58,800 nt of DNA from an uncultured Bacteroidota bacterium (GCA_937928385.1 CALEZD010000036.1:1-58800); one strand, 5' to 3'; counted from the stretch's first letter, positions 16,388-24,400 are shown. Translations and numbers: made by a program. The notes: generated by a model from the letters alone, not told the origin.

Positions 16388-16762
16388 ATGAGGCTGAGCA
16401 TGATAGAAATAAACAACGAACATTTAAAACAGGAACAGGCAGCATGGCTGAAAACGCTGGAGCGTTTACGGCTGGAAAACCTATTGCTGAAAAACAAGCT
16501 GATTGAAATAATCAAGAAGGAGATAAGCAAGGAGCAATTGGAACGTGCAGAGTTTTTCCAGGGCTTGTTCCTGGATAAAGATACGGTTATCGCCCTGCTC
16601 AGGCGTGATATAGTCCGCCAGTCTGCTAAAACAATACCCGTGGTGCCCGAAAAGAATGGCTACTTGTATGAGCAGACTAAGCTGAAAGAAGACGTTTACC
16701 GCATGGAAAAAGAATTTTCCGCAGTAAAAGAAGAATTCAACCGTTTTGTAATGAGTATCTAA
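16388..16762 (+). CDS. Coiled-coil hypothetical protein
   Basis: This is a 124-residue soluble, charged protein with long helical stretches. 'EQAAWLKTLERLRLENLLLKN' and 'EDVYRMEKEFSAVKEEFNRF' show heptad-like leucine and hydrophobic spacing, so a coiled coil is likely. No family is recognised. The ATG at 16388 has a purine-rich GGGAGAG (16378-16384) before it, an uncommon feature here. Its stop overlaps the stop of the convergent response regulator by four bases, and this tight packing may be of regulatory interest. A cytoplasmic structural or adaptor role is possible but unproven. Confidence 0.75.
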   Translation: MRLSMIEINNEHLKQEQAAWLKTLERLRLENLLLKNKLIEIIKKEISKEQLERAEFFQGLFLDKDTVIALLRRDIVRQSAKTIPVVPEKNGYLYEQTKLKEDVYRMEKEFSAVKEEFNRFVMSI

Positions 16763-17820
16763 TTCAGCAGGTTTTGCAGCTTCTGCTCGTTCAGCACTAT
16801 AATGTCACCCTTCACAATATCTATCAGTTTCTCGTCTTTAAAATCACTGAGCGTACGTATTACCGATTCTTTGGCTGTGCCCACAATGTTGGCCAGGTTT
16901 TCGCGGCTGATGTCTATCGCTATTGGTTTGGCAGGGTTTTCAGGTTTGTATTTCCTGTATAGCTCCAGCACGGTATCGGCCACACGCTTGCGCAGGCTGT
17001 TGTAGGCCAGCTTCAATAGTTGTTGTTCTTTGTCAGCTACGTTGTTGGCCAGTAGTTGTATGAACTTCAGCATCACCTGGCGGTTGTTGTTCACCAGGTT
17101 TTCAAAGTCTTCTTTGGGTACAAGCGCCACTTCTGTTTCTTCAAGTGCTTCGGCCGACTCTTTGTATAAGGAATTTTCTAAAAGGGCATTGTAGCCAAAG
17201 AAACTCCCCTCACTGTATATATTTGTTACCAGCTCTTTGCCATCATCATTGGTCTTGTATGTTTTTACCTTGCCCCTCTCAATATAATACAGGCGGTAGG
17301 GCCGGGCCCCTTCGCTGTAGATAGTTTCTTTCTTTTTATAAGTATTAGTGCTGCGTAGTTCGGTCAGTTCTTTCATCAGGTCTTTGCCCGTGTTGGAGCT
17401 GATTAAAGTCTGTACGCCGTTAATATCAGCCGGTATTTCTTTTTTCAGCAGGTCAGCTTTTTTCAGCCTGCTTTCTACTGCATTCAGCAGTTCGGTACTG
17501 TTAAAGGGTTTGGTTATATAATCATCGGCGCCCAGGTCCATGCCTTTGCGTACTTCAGCACGCTCGGCTTTTGCCGTCAGGAATATGAAGGGGATATTAG
17601 TGGTGTCTTTGTTTTTTTGCAGCATGTGTATCACACCATAGCCATCCAGCACGGGCATCATTATGTCGCAGATGATGAGGTCCGGCTTTTGCTGTACAGC
17701 CAGTGTAACGCCCGCCTGCCCGTCAGGTGCCGTTAACACTTTGTAGTTAGCCAGTTCCAGTATTTCTGCCAGGTTCTCGCGTATCTCGGTGTTATCCTCT
17801 ATTAATAATATCGTTTTCAT
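16759..17820 (-). CDS. Response regulator: receiver domain fused to a CRP/FNR-type cNMP-binding and HTH regulator
   Basis: This is a 353-residue three-part protein. Residues 1-120 form a CheY-like receiver with acidic 'IEDN', phospho-acceptor Asp52 ('LIICDIMMP') and Lys104 ('DYITKPF'). Residues about 155-265 form a cyclic-nucleotide-binding fold ('YSEGARPYRLYYIERGKVK' and 'YSEGSFFGYNALL'). The C-terminal part carries a Crp-type winged HTH ('ISRENLANIVGTAKESVIRTL'). Phosphorylation by the adjacent kinase would therefore be coupled to a CRP-like DNA-binding output. The cNMP pocket lacks the clear 'RxS' cAMP motif, so the ligand is unknown. Its start lies inside the end of the kinase gene (29-base overlap). 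Confidence 0.93.
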   Translation of the reverse strand: MKTILLIEDNTEIRENLAEILELANYKVLTAPDGQAGVTLAVQQKPDLIICDIMMPVLDGYGVIHMLQKNKDTTNIPFIFLTAKAERAEVRKGMDLGADDYITKPFNSTELLNAVESRLKKADLLKKEIPADINGVQTLISSNTGKDLMKELTELRSTNTYKKKETIYSEGARPYRLYYIERGKVKTYKTNDDGKELVTNIYSEGSFFGYNALLENSLYKESAEALEETEVALVPKEDFENLVNNNRQVMLKFIQLLANNVADKEQQLLKLAYNSLRKRVADTVLELYRKYKPENPAKPIAIDISRENLANIVGTAKESVIRTLSDFKDEKLIDIVKGDIIVLNEQKLQNLLN

Positions 17821-18985
17821 TATCTATCTTATTGAGGTCAAAAGTAATAATAAACTCTGTACCATTGTTAAGGGCGCTGTTGCATACTATACTTCCATTC
17901 ATCAGTTCAGCATATTTGGCTACTATATGCAGCCCCAGTCCCGTACCTTGTATATTGGTTACATTGCCACCCCTGAAGAAACGGCTGAACAGGTGCTGCT
18001 TGTCTTCGTCCGATATACCCATGCCATGATCGCGAACGGCCAGGGTTAGTAACCCAGGTTTGTGTACACAATTGATTTCTATAGATGAATGTTCGGGTGA
18101 AAATTTGATGGCGTTAGACAAGAGGTTCATCACAATATGCCGTACCAGCGATGGTTCCAGCATCACTGTTTCATCTCCTGCATGGTCATGCATTACAATC
18201 TGCCCGGGCTTCAGTATAGTCTGCATCTCGTTGATGATAGCCTCAATCAACTCTTTAAGATTGAACTCTGTGATGCGCAACTGAATCTTGCCTTCTTCAA
18301 TCTTACCCACCGAAAGGAAATCATTCAGGATATCGTTAAGCATATTGACAGACGATACTATACGGGCTACGTGTTTATCACGGTTGCTCTGTTCCTCGGT
18401 TTTTTGGTAGCGCGATACCAGGTATGCAGACGAAAGTATAGTACTGAGCGGTGTGCGGAATTCATGTGAAGCAATAGACACAAATCTTGATTTCAATTCG
18501 TTCAGTTCTTTCTCTTTTTCCAGCGCTTCCGACAACGATTGGGTACGGTCTTTTACTTTTTGTTCCAGTTGGGCATTCAGCTCTTTTAATGCTTCTTCTG
18601 ATTCTTTACGGATGGTGATATCGCTGATAAACGCAATGGCAAATTTTCCGGTAGGGGTCTCATAGCTGCTGATACTTACCTCTACAGGAAATTCAGTGCC
18701 GTCTTTTTTTATCGCAAACAGGTCCATGCCCACACCCATTGGCCTGCTTTGGGTTTTTTTGTTCAGAAAAGTATCCCTGTGCCCCACATGTTTGTCCCTG
18801 AAACGATGGGGTATCAATAGCTCAATAGTATTTCCTTTCAACTCTTTCAATGTATAGCCAAACTGTTGCATGGCGAAGTCGTTGGCCAACTCAATTTTTC
18901 CATATTGGTTTACAGTAAGTATGCCTATGGCCGCATTGTTAAAGAGGGCCTTGAGTTCCTCGTTATTGGTTTCATTATTTTGCAT
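17792..18985 (-). CDS. PAS-domain sensor histidine kinase
   Basis: This is a 397-residue kinase without transmembrane segments, so it senses in the cytoplasm. Residues 8-130 form a PAS domain ('LFNNAAIGILTVNQYGKIELA' and the C-terminal 'FAIAFISDITIRKESEEAL'). A coiled linker follows, then the HisKA H-box 'ASHEFRTPLS' with phospho-accepting His174. The HATPase domain shows 'NLLSNAIKFSP' (N box), 'DHGMGISD' (G1) and 'GTGLGLHIV' (G2). No cysteine or haem-binding pattern reveals the signal. It overlaps the downstream response regulator by 29 bases, indicating translational coupling. Confidence 0.95.
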   Translation of the reverse strand: MQNNETNNEELKALFNNAAIGILTVNQYGKIELANDFAMQQFGYTLKELKGNTIELLIPHRFRDKHVGHRDTFLNKKTQSRPMGVGMDLFAIKKDGTEFPVEVSISSYETPTGKFAIAFISDITIRKESEEALKELNAQLEQKVKDRTQSLSEALEKEKELNELKSRFVSIASHEFRTPLSTILSSAYLVSRYQKTEEQSNRDKHVARIVSSVNMLNDILNDFLSVGKIEEGKIQLRITEFNLKELIEAIINEMQTILKPGQIVMHDHAGDETVMLEPSLVRHIVMNLLSNAIKFSPEHSSIEINCVHKPGLLTLAVRDHGMGISDEDKQHLFSRFFRGGNVTNIQGTGLGLHIVAKYAELMNGSIVCNSALNNGTEFIITFDLNKIDNENDIINRG

Positions 18986-19067
18986 GTGCAGTAGCCTCTG
19001 TCTTCAGCAGGTATATGTTATAGTAAAAATAACAATTCCCTGCAGAAAATCCTTTATGCCCAACACA

Positions 19068-19099
19068 TAAAAATAAAGGCTGCACAATGGCAGCCTTTA
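19068..19099 (-). terminator. Terminator downstream of glutamate dehydrogenase
   Basis: Arms at 19075-19083 and 19090-19098 (AAAGGCTGC/GCAGCCTTT) have a six-base loop. Read on the minus strand, a T-rich tail follows. Confidence 0.85.
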
Positions 19100-19121
19100 A
19101 AGAACATGAAATTGAACCGGG

Positions 19122-20558
19122 TTATGGGAATATACCCAGCTCTTCGTAAGCCACACCCACTTTGTTGATAGACACAACAAAAGCGGCAGTACGCATATCA
19201 TTAATGCCGAGTGTCAGCATCATATCGCGTATCTCGTGGTAAGAGTCAATCATTGTATCTTCCAGTCCTGAGTATATCAGGTCTACCTCGTCGGGCCCGT
19301 GCAGTATCTGGCGGCGTTCAATATCCGTTACTTTCTTACCTGTCAGCGCCTCTACCGATTGCAGTATCTGCGTGTTCTGGTTTTCGCTGAAACGTTTGTC
19401 CATACGGCCGAAACGTACGTGGCTCAGGTTTTTCAACCATTCGAAGTATGATACGGTAACACCACCTGCATTGATATACATATCCGGAACGATGATGCAG
19501 CCCTTTGCCAGCAGTATTTCATCAGCATCAGGTGTCAGCGGGCCGTTAGCGGCTTCGCCTATTATTTTGGCTTTCACCCTGGCGGCGTTACCACCGTTGA
19601 TGACATTTTCCAATGCGGCAGGTATCAGTATATCGCATTCGAGTTCCAGTGCTTCAGCGCTGTTAGGTATATCTGTAGCGCCGGGGTAGCCCAGTATCGA
19701 TTTGTTTTCTTTACGGTAAGCCACTACTTTGTCAGGGTCCAGTCCGTTGGGGTCGTAGATAGCACCTTCATATTCTGCCAGGCCTACTATTGTAGCACCA
19801 CCCTCATGGAAGAATTTGGCGGCGTGGTAACCCACATTGCCCAGTCCCTGCACAATTACTTTTTTGCCCGCCAGGCCGGTAGTCAGGCCTACTTTCTCCA
19901 TGTCTTCAGCAATAGAACATACCTCGCGTATACCGTAATATACACCCAGTCCTGTAGCCTCGGTACGTCCGCGTACACCACCTTGTGTTACCGGCTTTCC
20001 TGTTACACAACCCAATGAGTCAATTTCGCCGGGTTTCAAAGAAGCATAAGTATCGGCTATCCAGCTCATTTCGCGCGCGCCTGAACCGTAGTCGGGTGCT
20101 GGCACGTCAATACCGGGGCCTATAAAGTTTTTCTTCACCAGTTCTGACGCATACCTGCGGGTGATTTTTTCCAGTTCGAAAACAGAGTATTTCCTCGGGT
20201 CTATCTTGATACCGCCTTTTGCACCGCCGAAAGGTACGTTTACGATAGCGCACTTATACGTCATGAGAGCAGCCAGTGCCATTACCTCGTCCTGGTTCAC
20301 ATCCATACTGTAACGGATACCGCCTTTACATGGCAGCTTGTGGTGCGAGTGCTGAACGCGGTATGCTTCTATCACCTCTATTTCATTGCCTATCCTTACA
20401 GGAAATTTCATCCTGTACACCGAGTTGCACGACTTGATTTGCTCAAGTATACCGGGCTCGAAGCGGGTGTATTTTGCGGCCTTGTCAAAGTTCTGTTCTA
20501 CGCCGCGAAAGAAACTGTAATGGGCTGTATTTGTAGCTATAGCTGTTGCTTCTCCCAT
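19122..20558 (-). CDS. Glu/Leu/Phe/Val dehydrogenase (probable glutamate dehydrogenase)
   Basis: This is a 478-residue member of the ELFV dehydrogenase family, interconverting glutamate and 2-oxoglutarate plus ammonia. 'LPCKGGIRYSMDV' and 'MTYKCAIVNVPFGGAKGGI' supply the substrate and catalytic lysines. 'PAPDYGSGAREMSWIADTY' contains the catalytic aspartate region, and 'VIVQGLGNVGYHAA' is the dinucleotide-binding loop. Whether NAD or NADP is preferred is not clear. The long N-terminal extension and length differ from the 445-450-residue E. coli-like GdhA. It begins 22 bases after ccmD, with no obvious promoter box in the gap, so it may be read with the ccm genes. Confidence 0.93.
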   Translation of the reverse strand: MGEATAIATNTAHYSFFRGVEQNFDKAAKYTRFEPGILEQIKSCNSVYRMKFPVRIGNEIEVIEAYRVQHSHHKLPCKGGIRYSMDVNQDEVMALAALMTYKCAIVNVPFGGAKGGIKIDPRKYSVFELEKITRRYASELVKKNFIGPGIDVPAPDYGSGAREMSWIADTYASLKPGEIDSLGCVTGKPVTQGGVRGRTEATGLGVYYGIREVCSIAEDMEKVGLTTGLAGKKVIVQGLGNVGYHAAKFFHEGGATIVGLAEYEGAIYDPNGLDPDKVVAYRKENKSILGYPGATDIPNSAEALELECDILIPAALENVINGGNAARVKAKIIGEAANGPLTPDADEILLAKGCIIVPDMYINAGGVTVSYFEWLKNLSHVRFGRMDKRFSENQNTQILQSVEALTGKKVTDIERRQILHGPDEVDLIYSGLEDTMIDSYHEIRDMMLTLGINDMRTAAFVVSINKVGVAYEELGIFP

Positions 20559-20580
20559 GATTTTGTTTTGTTAAGAATGA

Positions 20581-20793
20581 TTATTTGTTTTTCTCAATTT
20601 TGTTGATTTTGCGCTCTATTCTTACCAGGTACGCAATAATCCCCGCAAAGATAGTGGCTAATACTAAAACAACAACGTATATTTTACCATCTGTGCGCAT
20701 GATATCGGCCATTTCCGGCTGATTTTCCTGGGCCATAACAACACCTGCTGCCAGCATGCTGAAAACTATGGTTAAAAAGGATATTTTTTGCAT
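20581..20793 (-). CDS. ccmD: CcmD-like small membrane protein
   Basis: This is a 70-residue protein with a cleavable-looking N-terminal hydrophobic stretch ending 'GVVMAQ' and one transmembrane helix ('IYVVVLVLATIFAGIIAYLV'), followed by a basic tail ('RIERKINKIEKNK'). In cytochrome c maturation system I, CcmD stabilises the CcmABC-haem-CcmE complex. The assignment rests on size, topology and position directly after ccmC; its ATG overlaps the ccmC stop by one base (TAATG). Such small proteins are easily missed by automatic annotation. Confidence 0.82.
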   Translation of the reverse strand: MQKISFLTIVFSMLAAGVVMAQENQPEMADIMRTDGKIYVVVLVLATIFAGIIAYLVRIERKINKIEKNK

Positions 20794-21482
20794 TATGGTT
20801 GTTTGTTTTTGGTAAGCATAAAATCGTTATCCCTCCTGTACCTGATGAGCTCTGTACGGATGATTAAAGTGCTGATCCAGAGGCCGAGCAAGAACCATCC
20901 GATAACAGCAGGGTAGAATACACCCCTCATGCGTGCGTCCAGGTCGTATGCGTTAAAGCCGGGGTTGCCGCCATTGCCCGGGTGCAATGAATCCACCATC
21001 CTGGGCAGTACCCATATCAGTGGTATCATCAGGGCAAAGGCGAAAATGTTGTACACAGAGCTGATTTTGGCACGTTTCTCTTCGTCATTTAGTCCTCCGC
21101 GCAATATCAGGTAGGCAAAGTATATGAGCATGCATACTGCAGTGCCCAGTTGTTTGGGGTCGTTGCTCCAGGGCTCGCCCCAGGTATATTTGGCCCATTC
21201 CATACCCGTCACCATACCCAGTATGCTGAAGAAGATACCCACCTTGGTAAGTGCTACCGAATAAATATCGTATTCCAGCCTGCCGGTACGCAGGTATTTT
21301 ATAGCGTAAATGAATGCCCCTGTGAAGAGTAATATCATAGTGAACCACATCGGTACGTGGAAGTACAGGTTGCGGATGGTCTCGTTGAGTATGTGCTGAC
21401 GGGGTACAGGCATCAGCAATCCGCCGATGATTGCATATAAAACCAGGACAACACAAGCTACTTTCCACCAGGATTTTCGCAT
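20793..21482 (-). CDS. ccmC: Haem export/handling protein CcmC (CcsA-type)
   Basis: This is a 229-residue polytopic membrane protein with six hydrophobic segments. It is the CcmC/CcsA-type haem-handling component that loads haem on CcmE. 'YFHVPMW' and 'VDSLHPGN' hold the two histidines expected as haem ligands. Between them 'EWAKYTWGEPWSNDPKQLGT' is the tryptophan-rich WWD-like loop. I chose the ATG at 21482, not the in-frame TTG at 21506, because a TACATTTG -7 box (21504-21511, minus) overlaps the TTG. It follows ccmB and precedes ccmD. Confidence 0.92.
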   Translation of the reverse strand: MRKSWWKVACVVLVLYAIIGGLLMPVPRQHILNETIRNLYFHVPMWFTMILLFTGAFIYAIKYLRTGRLEYDIYSVALTKVGIFFSILGMVTGMEWAKYTWGEPWSNDPKQLGTAVCMLIYFAYLILRGGLNDEEKRAKISSVYNIFAFALMIPLIWVLPRMVDSLHPGNGGNPGFNAYDLDARMRGVFYPAVIGWFLLGLWISTLIIRTELIRYRRDNDFMLTKNKQP

Positions 21483-21503
21483 GGGCTCAATTAAAAATTT
21501 CAG

Positions 21504-21511
21504 CAAATGTA
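21504..21511 (-). promoter_or_regulatory. Candidate -7 box before ccmC
   Basis: The minus strand reads TACATTTG, a match to TAnnTTTG. It overlaps the alternative TTG start and therefore argues for the ATG at 21482. No convincing -33 element was seen. Confidence 0.4.
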
Positions 21512-21521
21512 AAAGATATTA

Positions 21522-22178
21522 TTATTCCTGCCACAGAAACGGGAATAGTATAATACCTAATATTATAACTAATATATCCAATGCAAGCAATACCAGCATC
21601 AGCTTCCACCATCCGGGTTGGTACACAGGCACTATAGCCTTTACCGCCAGTTTGCTCAGAATCATGAGTATAGGCGTTGCCAGCGGGAAGCCCAGTATGG
21701 CTATCAGGGCCGAGTTGTTTTGCGCACGGGCAGCTATGGCCGACAAAAAAGTAAATATCACAGCCAGGCTGATGCTGCCTACCGCAGTAACAGCCGCAAA
21801 CAGCCCTACCTGCACCAGGGGCGCCCCCAGCATGATATTGAACAGCAGCAGGGCGATACTGCTCACAGCTACCATCAGCAGGGTGCTGTACACCATCTTG
21901 GCCAGCAGAAAGTGCGCCGGTTTTACTATAGTGTAATAATAACGGAAGCGGTTAGGATGCTCCTGCAGGAAACTTTTGGCTACCGAGTTCACCGCTATGA
22001 ACAACTGTGTAATCCAGAACAGGGCATTCCATATCTTGGCTTCAGGTTGTCCGCTCATCATATATACCATAAACACAGTAGCGCCTACATACAGCAATAC
22101 CCCGTAAAAGGTATGCTTCTGCCGCCACTCCAGCAGCAGGTCTTTATATATCAGTGTCGTCAGTTTTCCACCAGCCAT
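21522..22178 (-). CDS. ccmB: Haem exporter protein B
   Basis: This is a 218-residue permease with six hydrophobic segments. The N-terminal 'LIYKDLLLEWRQKHTFYGVLLY' resembles the conserved CcmB start (inner-membrane ABC permease working with CcmA and CcmC in cytochrome c maturation). 'EHPNRFRYYYTIVKPAHFLLAKMVY' matches the interfacial EaA-like loop. No ccmA ATPase gene is adjacent; in Bacteroidota it may lie elsewhere. It leads the ccmB-ccmC-ccmD group. Confidence 0.9.
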   Translation of the reverse strand: MAGGKLTTLIYKDLLLEWRQKHTFYGVLLYVGATVFMVYMMSGQPEAKIWNALFWITQLFIAVNSVAKSFLQEHPNRFRYYYTIVKPAHFLLAKMVYSTLLMVAVSSIALLLFNIMLGAPLVQVGLFAAVTAVGSISLAVIFTFLSAIAARAQNNSALIAILGFPLATPILMILSKLAVKAIVPVYQPGWWKLMLVLLALDILVIILGIILFPFLWQE

Positions 22179-22185
22179 GCTGCGA

Positions 22186-22193
22186 CAAAGGTA
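22186..22193 (-). promoter_or_regulatory. -7 box of the ccmB-ccmC-ccmD-gdh group
   Basis: The minus strand reads TACCTTTG, ending seven bases before the ccmB ATG, which implies a nearly leaderless transcript. A TTTG further upstream is too distant (28 bases). Confidence 0.55.
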
Positions 22194-22276
22194 ATATACA
22201 CACCGGCTGTTAGCTAATTTTCAAACCACTGAGTTTCAATACCTACCCCTCAAAAAAAGAAATATGTTTCTCCTGT

Positions 22277-22307
22277 TTTGCAATTTCCTGAATGTCCTAT
22301 ATCTTTG
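22277..22307 (+). promoter_or_regulatory. Promoter of tRNA-Gly
   Basis: TTTG (22277-22280), a 19-base spacer and TATCTTTG (22300-22307) make a full-consensus Bacteroidota promoter 25 bases before the tRNA. Confidence 0.8.
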
Positions 22308-22332
22308 CCATCCCAAAGTTCTTAACACCTAT

Positions 22333-22405
22333 GCGGAAGTAGCTCAGCTGGTAGAGCATCACCTTGCCAAGGTGAGGGTCGCGGGTTCGAATCTCGTCTT
22401 CCGCT
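22333..22405 (+). tRNA. tRNA-Gly (GCC anticodon)
   Basis: This is a 73-base cloverleaf. The acceptor arm GCGGAAG pairs with CTTCCGC (22398-22404), discriminator T. The D arm is GCTC/GAGC. The anticodon loop TTGCCAA has GCC at 22366-22368. The T loop is TTCGAAT. CCA is not encoded. Confidence 0.97.
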
Positions 22406-22414
22406 CATATAATC

Positions 22415-22446
22415 AATTCCAAACCCGGCGGTTTGGAATTTTTTAT
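22415..22446 (+). terminator. Terminator after tRNA-Gly
   Basis: The 11-base arms AATTCCAAACC (22415-22425) and GGTTTGGAATT (22430-22440) have a CGGC loop, followed by a T-rich tract. Confidence 0.92.
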
Positions 22447-22465
22447 TTGCGCACTATGCGCGGCC

Positions 22466-22551
22466 GCCCTGGTGGTGGAATTGGTAGACACGCAGGACTT
22501 AAAATCCTGTTTGCAGCAATGCGAGTGCGGGTTCAAGTCCCGCCTGGGGCA
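22466..22551 (+). tRNA. tRNA-Leu (TAA anticodon)
   Basis: This is an 86-base class II tRNA with a long variable arm. The acceptor GCCCTGG (22466-22472) pairs with CTGGGGC (22544-22550), discriminator A. The anticodon stem CAGGA/TCCTG holds loop CTTAAAA with TAA at 22500-22502. The T loop is TTCAAGT. Confidence 0.97.
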
Positions 22552-22560
22552 CAGATTACA

Positions 22561-22586
22561 GCCGATTCTTAGGAATCGGCTTTTTT
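22561..22586 (+). terminator. Terminator after tRNA-Leu
   Basis: GCCGATTC (22561-22568), loop TTAG and GAATCGGC (22573-22580) are followed by TTTTTT. Confidence 0.93.
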
Positions 22587-22590
22587 ATTT

Positions 22591-22610
22591 GGTACAACAT
22601 AGGTACAACA
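22591..22610 (+). repeat. Tandem GGTACAACA pair
   Basis: Two identical 9-mers, at 22591-22599 and 22602-22610, are spaced 11 bases apart, immediately after the tRNA-Leu terminator. The spacing of about one helical turn suggests a protein-binding site, possibly an old integrase arm site. Confidence 0.6.
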
Positions 22611-23072
22611 ATTCAAGGCTGATGTTCCCCTTTTCAAACTGTCCTGCGACAGCCCAACACTCTCCCGTCTTATATAAGTCTTGCCTGTGCAAGAAAAGCA
22701 AATATTACTTCTTGTTTTTCATATTAATAGCAATTTTACGTATGTCTGTATTGTTGTGATTGCAGGTGGACTCTTTGGCATTATTGCCAGTAACAGACGT
22801 CCGCGCATTACACCGAGTCAATTACAAAAACGATACAGAATTACCAGGAGAAGGCTTCACTGCGATAGCAGACCTAAGCCCGGGATTGAGCAAAAAACAC
22901 ATTTTCATGCATCAAAATGTCCGCCCGGCAGAAACCCCGGCAGAACGATTTTTTAGGGATAGCGTTCGGACAGGGAACATTTTGCAGGATGAGGGGTGGG
23001 TGCAGAAGGGGCAAAAACGCCTGACACTATTATTTCTCATAAAAGAATGATATTTTTACCTTTATTCATAAA
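22611..23072. other. Gene-poor stretch after tRNA-Leu
   Basis: I see no gene I can support here. Two overlapping plus-strand open frames exist (22681-22956 and 22760-23050), but neither shows a recognisable domain or signal peptide, and they contradict each other. A -7-like TATTTTTA near 23050 may serve the next gene. Confidence 0.5.
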
Positions 23073-23420
23073 ATGCCATTCATGAAAAGAGCGTTGAATC
23101 TTGGATTATTTTCTTTACTGCTTGCAGTGGGCTGTACCAAAACTGAAACAAAGACAGACCCATGTGCAAAGGGTACAATAAAGTTTATTAACCATTCTGT
23201 GTATCCATATAGCCTGTATCTGAATGACGAACTGGTAAAAAGCCAGGAAAAACTAAGTACTTACGATCATGAAGCATACACCGGGCATTATAAAATTAAA
23301 ATAGTGCAGGACACAGGCTACGTTGCTACTCCATATACTAAGGAATACGGTATTGACCTGGGCGGCTGCAAAACAGAAACTATAGTTATTCCCAAGCAGC
23401 CCGGCGAACCTGAGAAATAA
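23073..23420 (+). CDS. Small predicted lipoprotein
   Basis: This is a 115-residue protein with a lipoprotein signal ('LGLFSLLLAVGC' lipobox) and a Thr/Lys-rich linker. The mature part of about 90 residues appears beta-rich ('IKFINHSVYPYSLYLNDELVKS') with two further cysteines. That pattern resembles small transthyretin-like or PEGA-like beta sandwiches, but I cannot assign a family. ATGs at 23073 and 23082 are both possible. It is probably anchored in the outer membrane. Confidence 0.75.
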   Translation: MPFMKRALNLGLFSLLLAVGCTKTETKTDPCAKGTIKFINHSVYPYSLYLNDELVKSQEKLSTYDHEAYTGHYKIKIVQDTGYVATPYTKEYGIDLGGCKTETIVIPKQPGEPEK

Positions 23421-23454
23421 AGACTATTCTCCTGATAAATACAGGTGTATATTT

Positions 23455-23462
23455 TACCTTTG
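23455..23462 (+). promoter_or_regulatory. -7 box before the GT2 gene
   Basis: TACCTTTG lies downstream of the most upstream in-frame GTG (23445). Transcription from it would exclude that start and favours the ATG at 23502 or 23520. Confidence 0.55.
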
Positions 23463-23501
23463 CCACTCATAATAAGGGCAAAGCTTCGGGCTATAGCTCG
23501 T

Positions 23502-24275
23502 ATGGGGTATTATTTATATATGCTTAACGGTAAGAAAATAATTGTTGTATTGCCGGCCTACAAGGCCGCCATGACAATGGAACGCACCTATAAGGAAATT
23601 CCTTTTGATATAGTTGATGATGTGGTGCTGGTAGACGATAATAGTCCTGACAATACAGTTGAGGTAGCAAGGGCGATAGGCATACGGCATGTTATCCGGC
23701 ACGAGGTAAACAAGGGCTACGGCGGCAACCAGAAGACTTGTTATGCCAAGGCGCTGGAGCTCGGTGCCGACATAGTCGTCATGCTGCACCCTGATTATCA
23801 ATATACCCCAAAGCTTATACATGCCCTGGCATCTGTCATCGCTTACGATGTGTACCCGGTAGCTTTTGGCTCTCGTATATTGGGCAAAGGCGCACTGAAA
23901 GGAGGTATGCCTGTATATAAATATATTGCCAATCGTTTCCTCACATTGTTTGAAAATATAATAATAGGCCAGAAGCTGAGCGAATACCATACAGGGTATA
24001 GGGCTTTTTCAGCCGATGTCATACGTTCCATCAACTTTAGTCATAACAGCGACGATTTCGTTTTTGATAATGAGATGATATCACAGGTATTTATGAACGG
24101 GTACGAGATAGGGGAGGTAACCTGCCCCACGAAATACTTTGAAGAAGCATCCAGTATCAACTTCTCCAGGAGCGTACAATACGGGCTGGGAGTACTGAGG
24201 GTTTCGCTGATACACAGGCTGCACAGTTGGGGGCTCATTAAACATAAATTATATTCGAAATCGGTTTCGGGCTAA
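23502..24275 (+). CDS. Glycosyltransferase family 2
   Basis: This is a GT-A fold glycosyltransferase of 257 residues, resembling dolichyl/polyprenyl-phosphate mannosyl or glucosyltransferases (DPM1-like). 'IVVLPAYKAAMTMERTYKEI' is the N-terminal nucleotide-sugar region and 'VVLVDDNSPDNT' the first Asp motif. 'HEVNKGYGGNQKTCY' and 'MLHPDYQYTPKL' follow, the latter being the DxD-equivalent. 'EYHTGYRAFSADV' is a typical acceptor-side motif. There is no C-terminal membrane anchor. The start was moved to 23502 because the upstream GTG precedes the promoter box; 23520 is an alternative. Nothing nearby tells the acceptor. Confidence 0.88.
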   Translation: MGYYLYMLNGKKIIVVLPAYKAAMTMERTYKEIPFDIVDDVVLVDDNSPDNTVEVARAIGIRHVIRHEVNKGYGGNQKTCYAKALELGADIVVMLHPDYQYTPKLIHALASVIAYDVYPVAFGSRILGKGALKGGMPVYKYIANRFLTLFENIIIGQKLSEYHTGYRAFSADVIRSINFSHNSDDFVFDNEMISQVFMNGYEIGEVTCPTKYFEEASSINFSRSVQYGLGVLRVSLIHRLHSWGLIKHKLYSKSVSG

Positions 24276-24367
24276 ATTGCGTTGTTAATCCCCTCTGCCA
24301 CAGAATAGTCATAACTGCCTGTTATTTGTAATCTATGACAGAAAAAACAGATTATCGTGACAAAAAC

Positions 24368-24400
24368 TTTGCAATTTTTTAACAGGAATAGCTATCTTTG
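24368..24400 (+). promoter_or_regulatory. Promoter of the M43 protease gene
   Basis: TTTG (24368-24371), a 21-base spacer and TATCTTTG (24393-24400) lie 40 bases before the ATG. Confidence 0.75.

Noticed and set aside
22760..23050. Possible 96-codon gene after tRNA-Leu
   Set aside because: It overlaps another open frame (22681-22956) in a different phase. It has no recognisable domain, no -7 box or ribosome-binding site, and an unusual composition.
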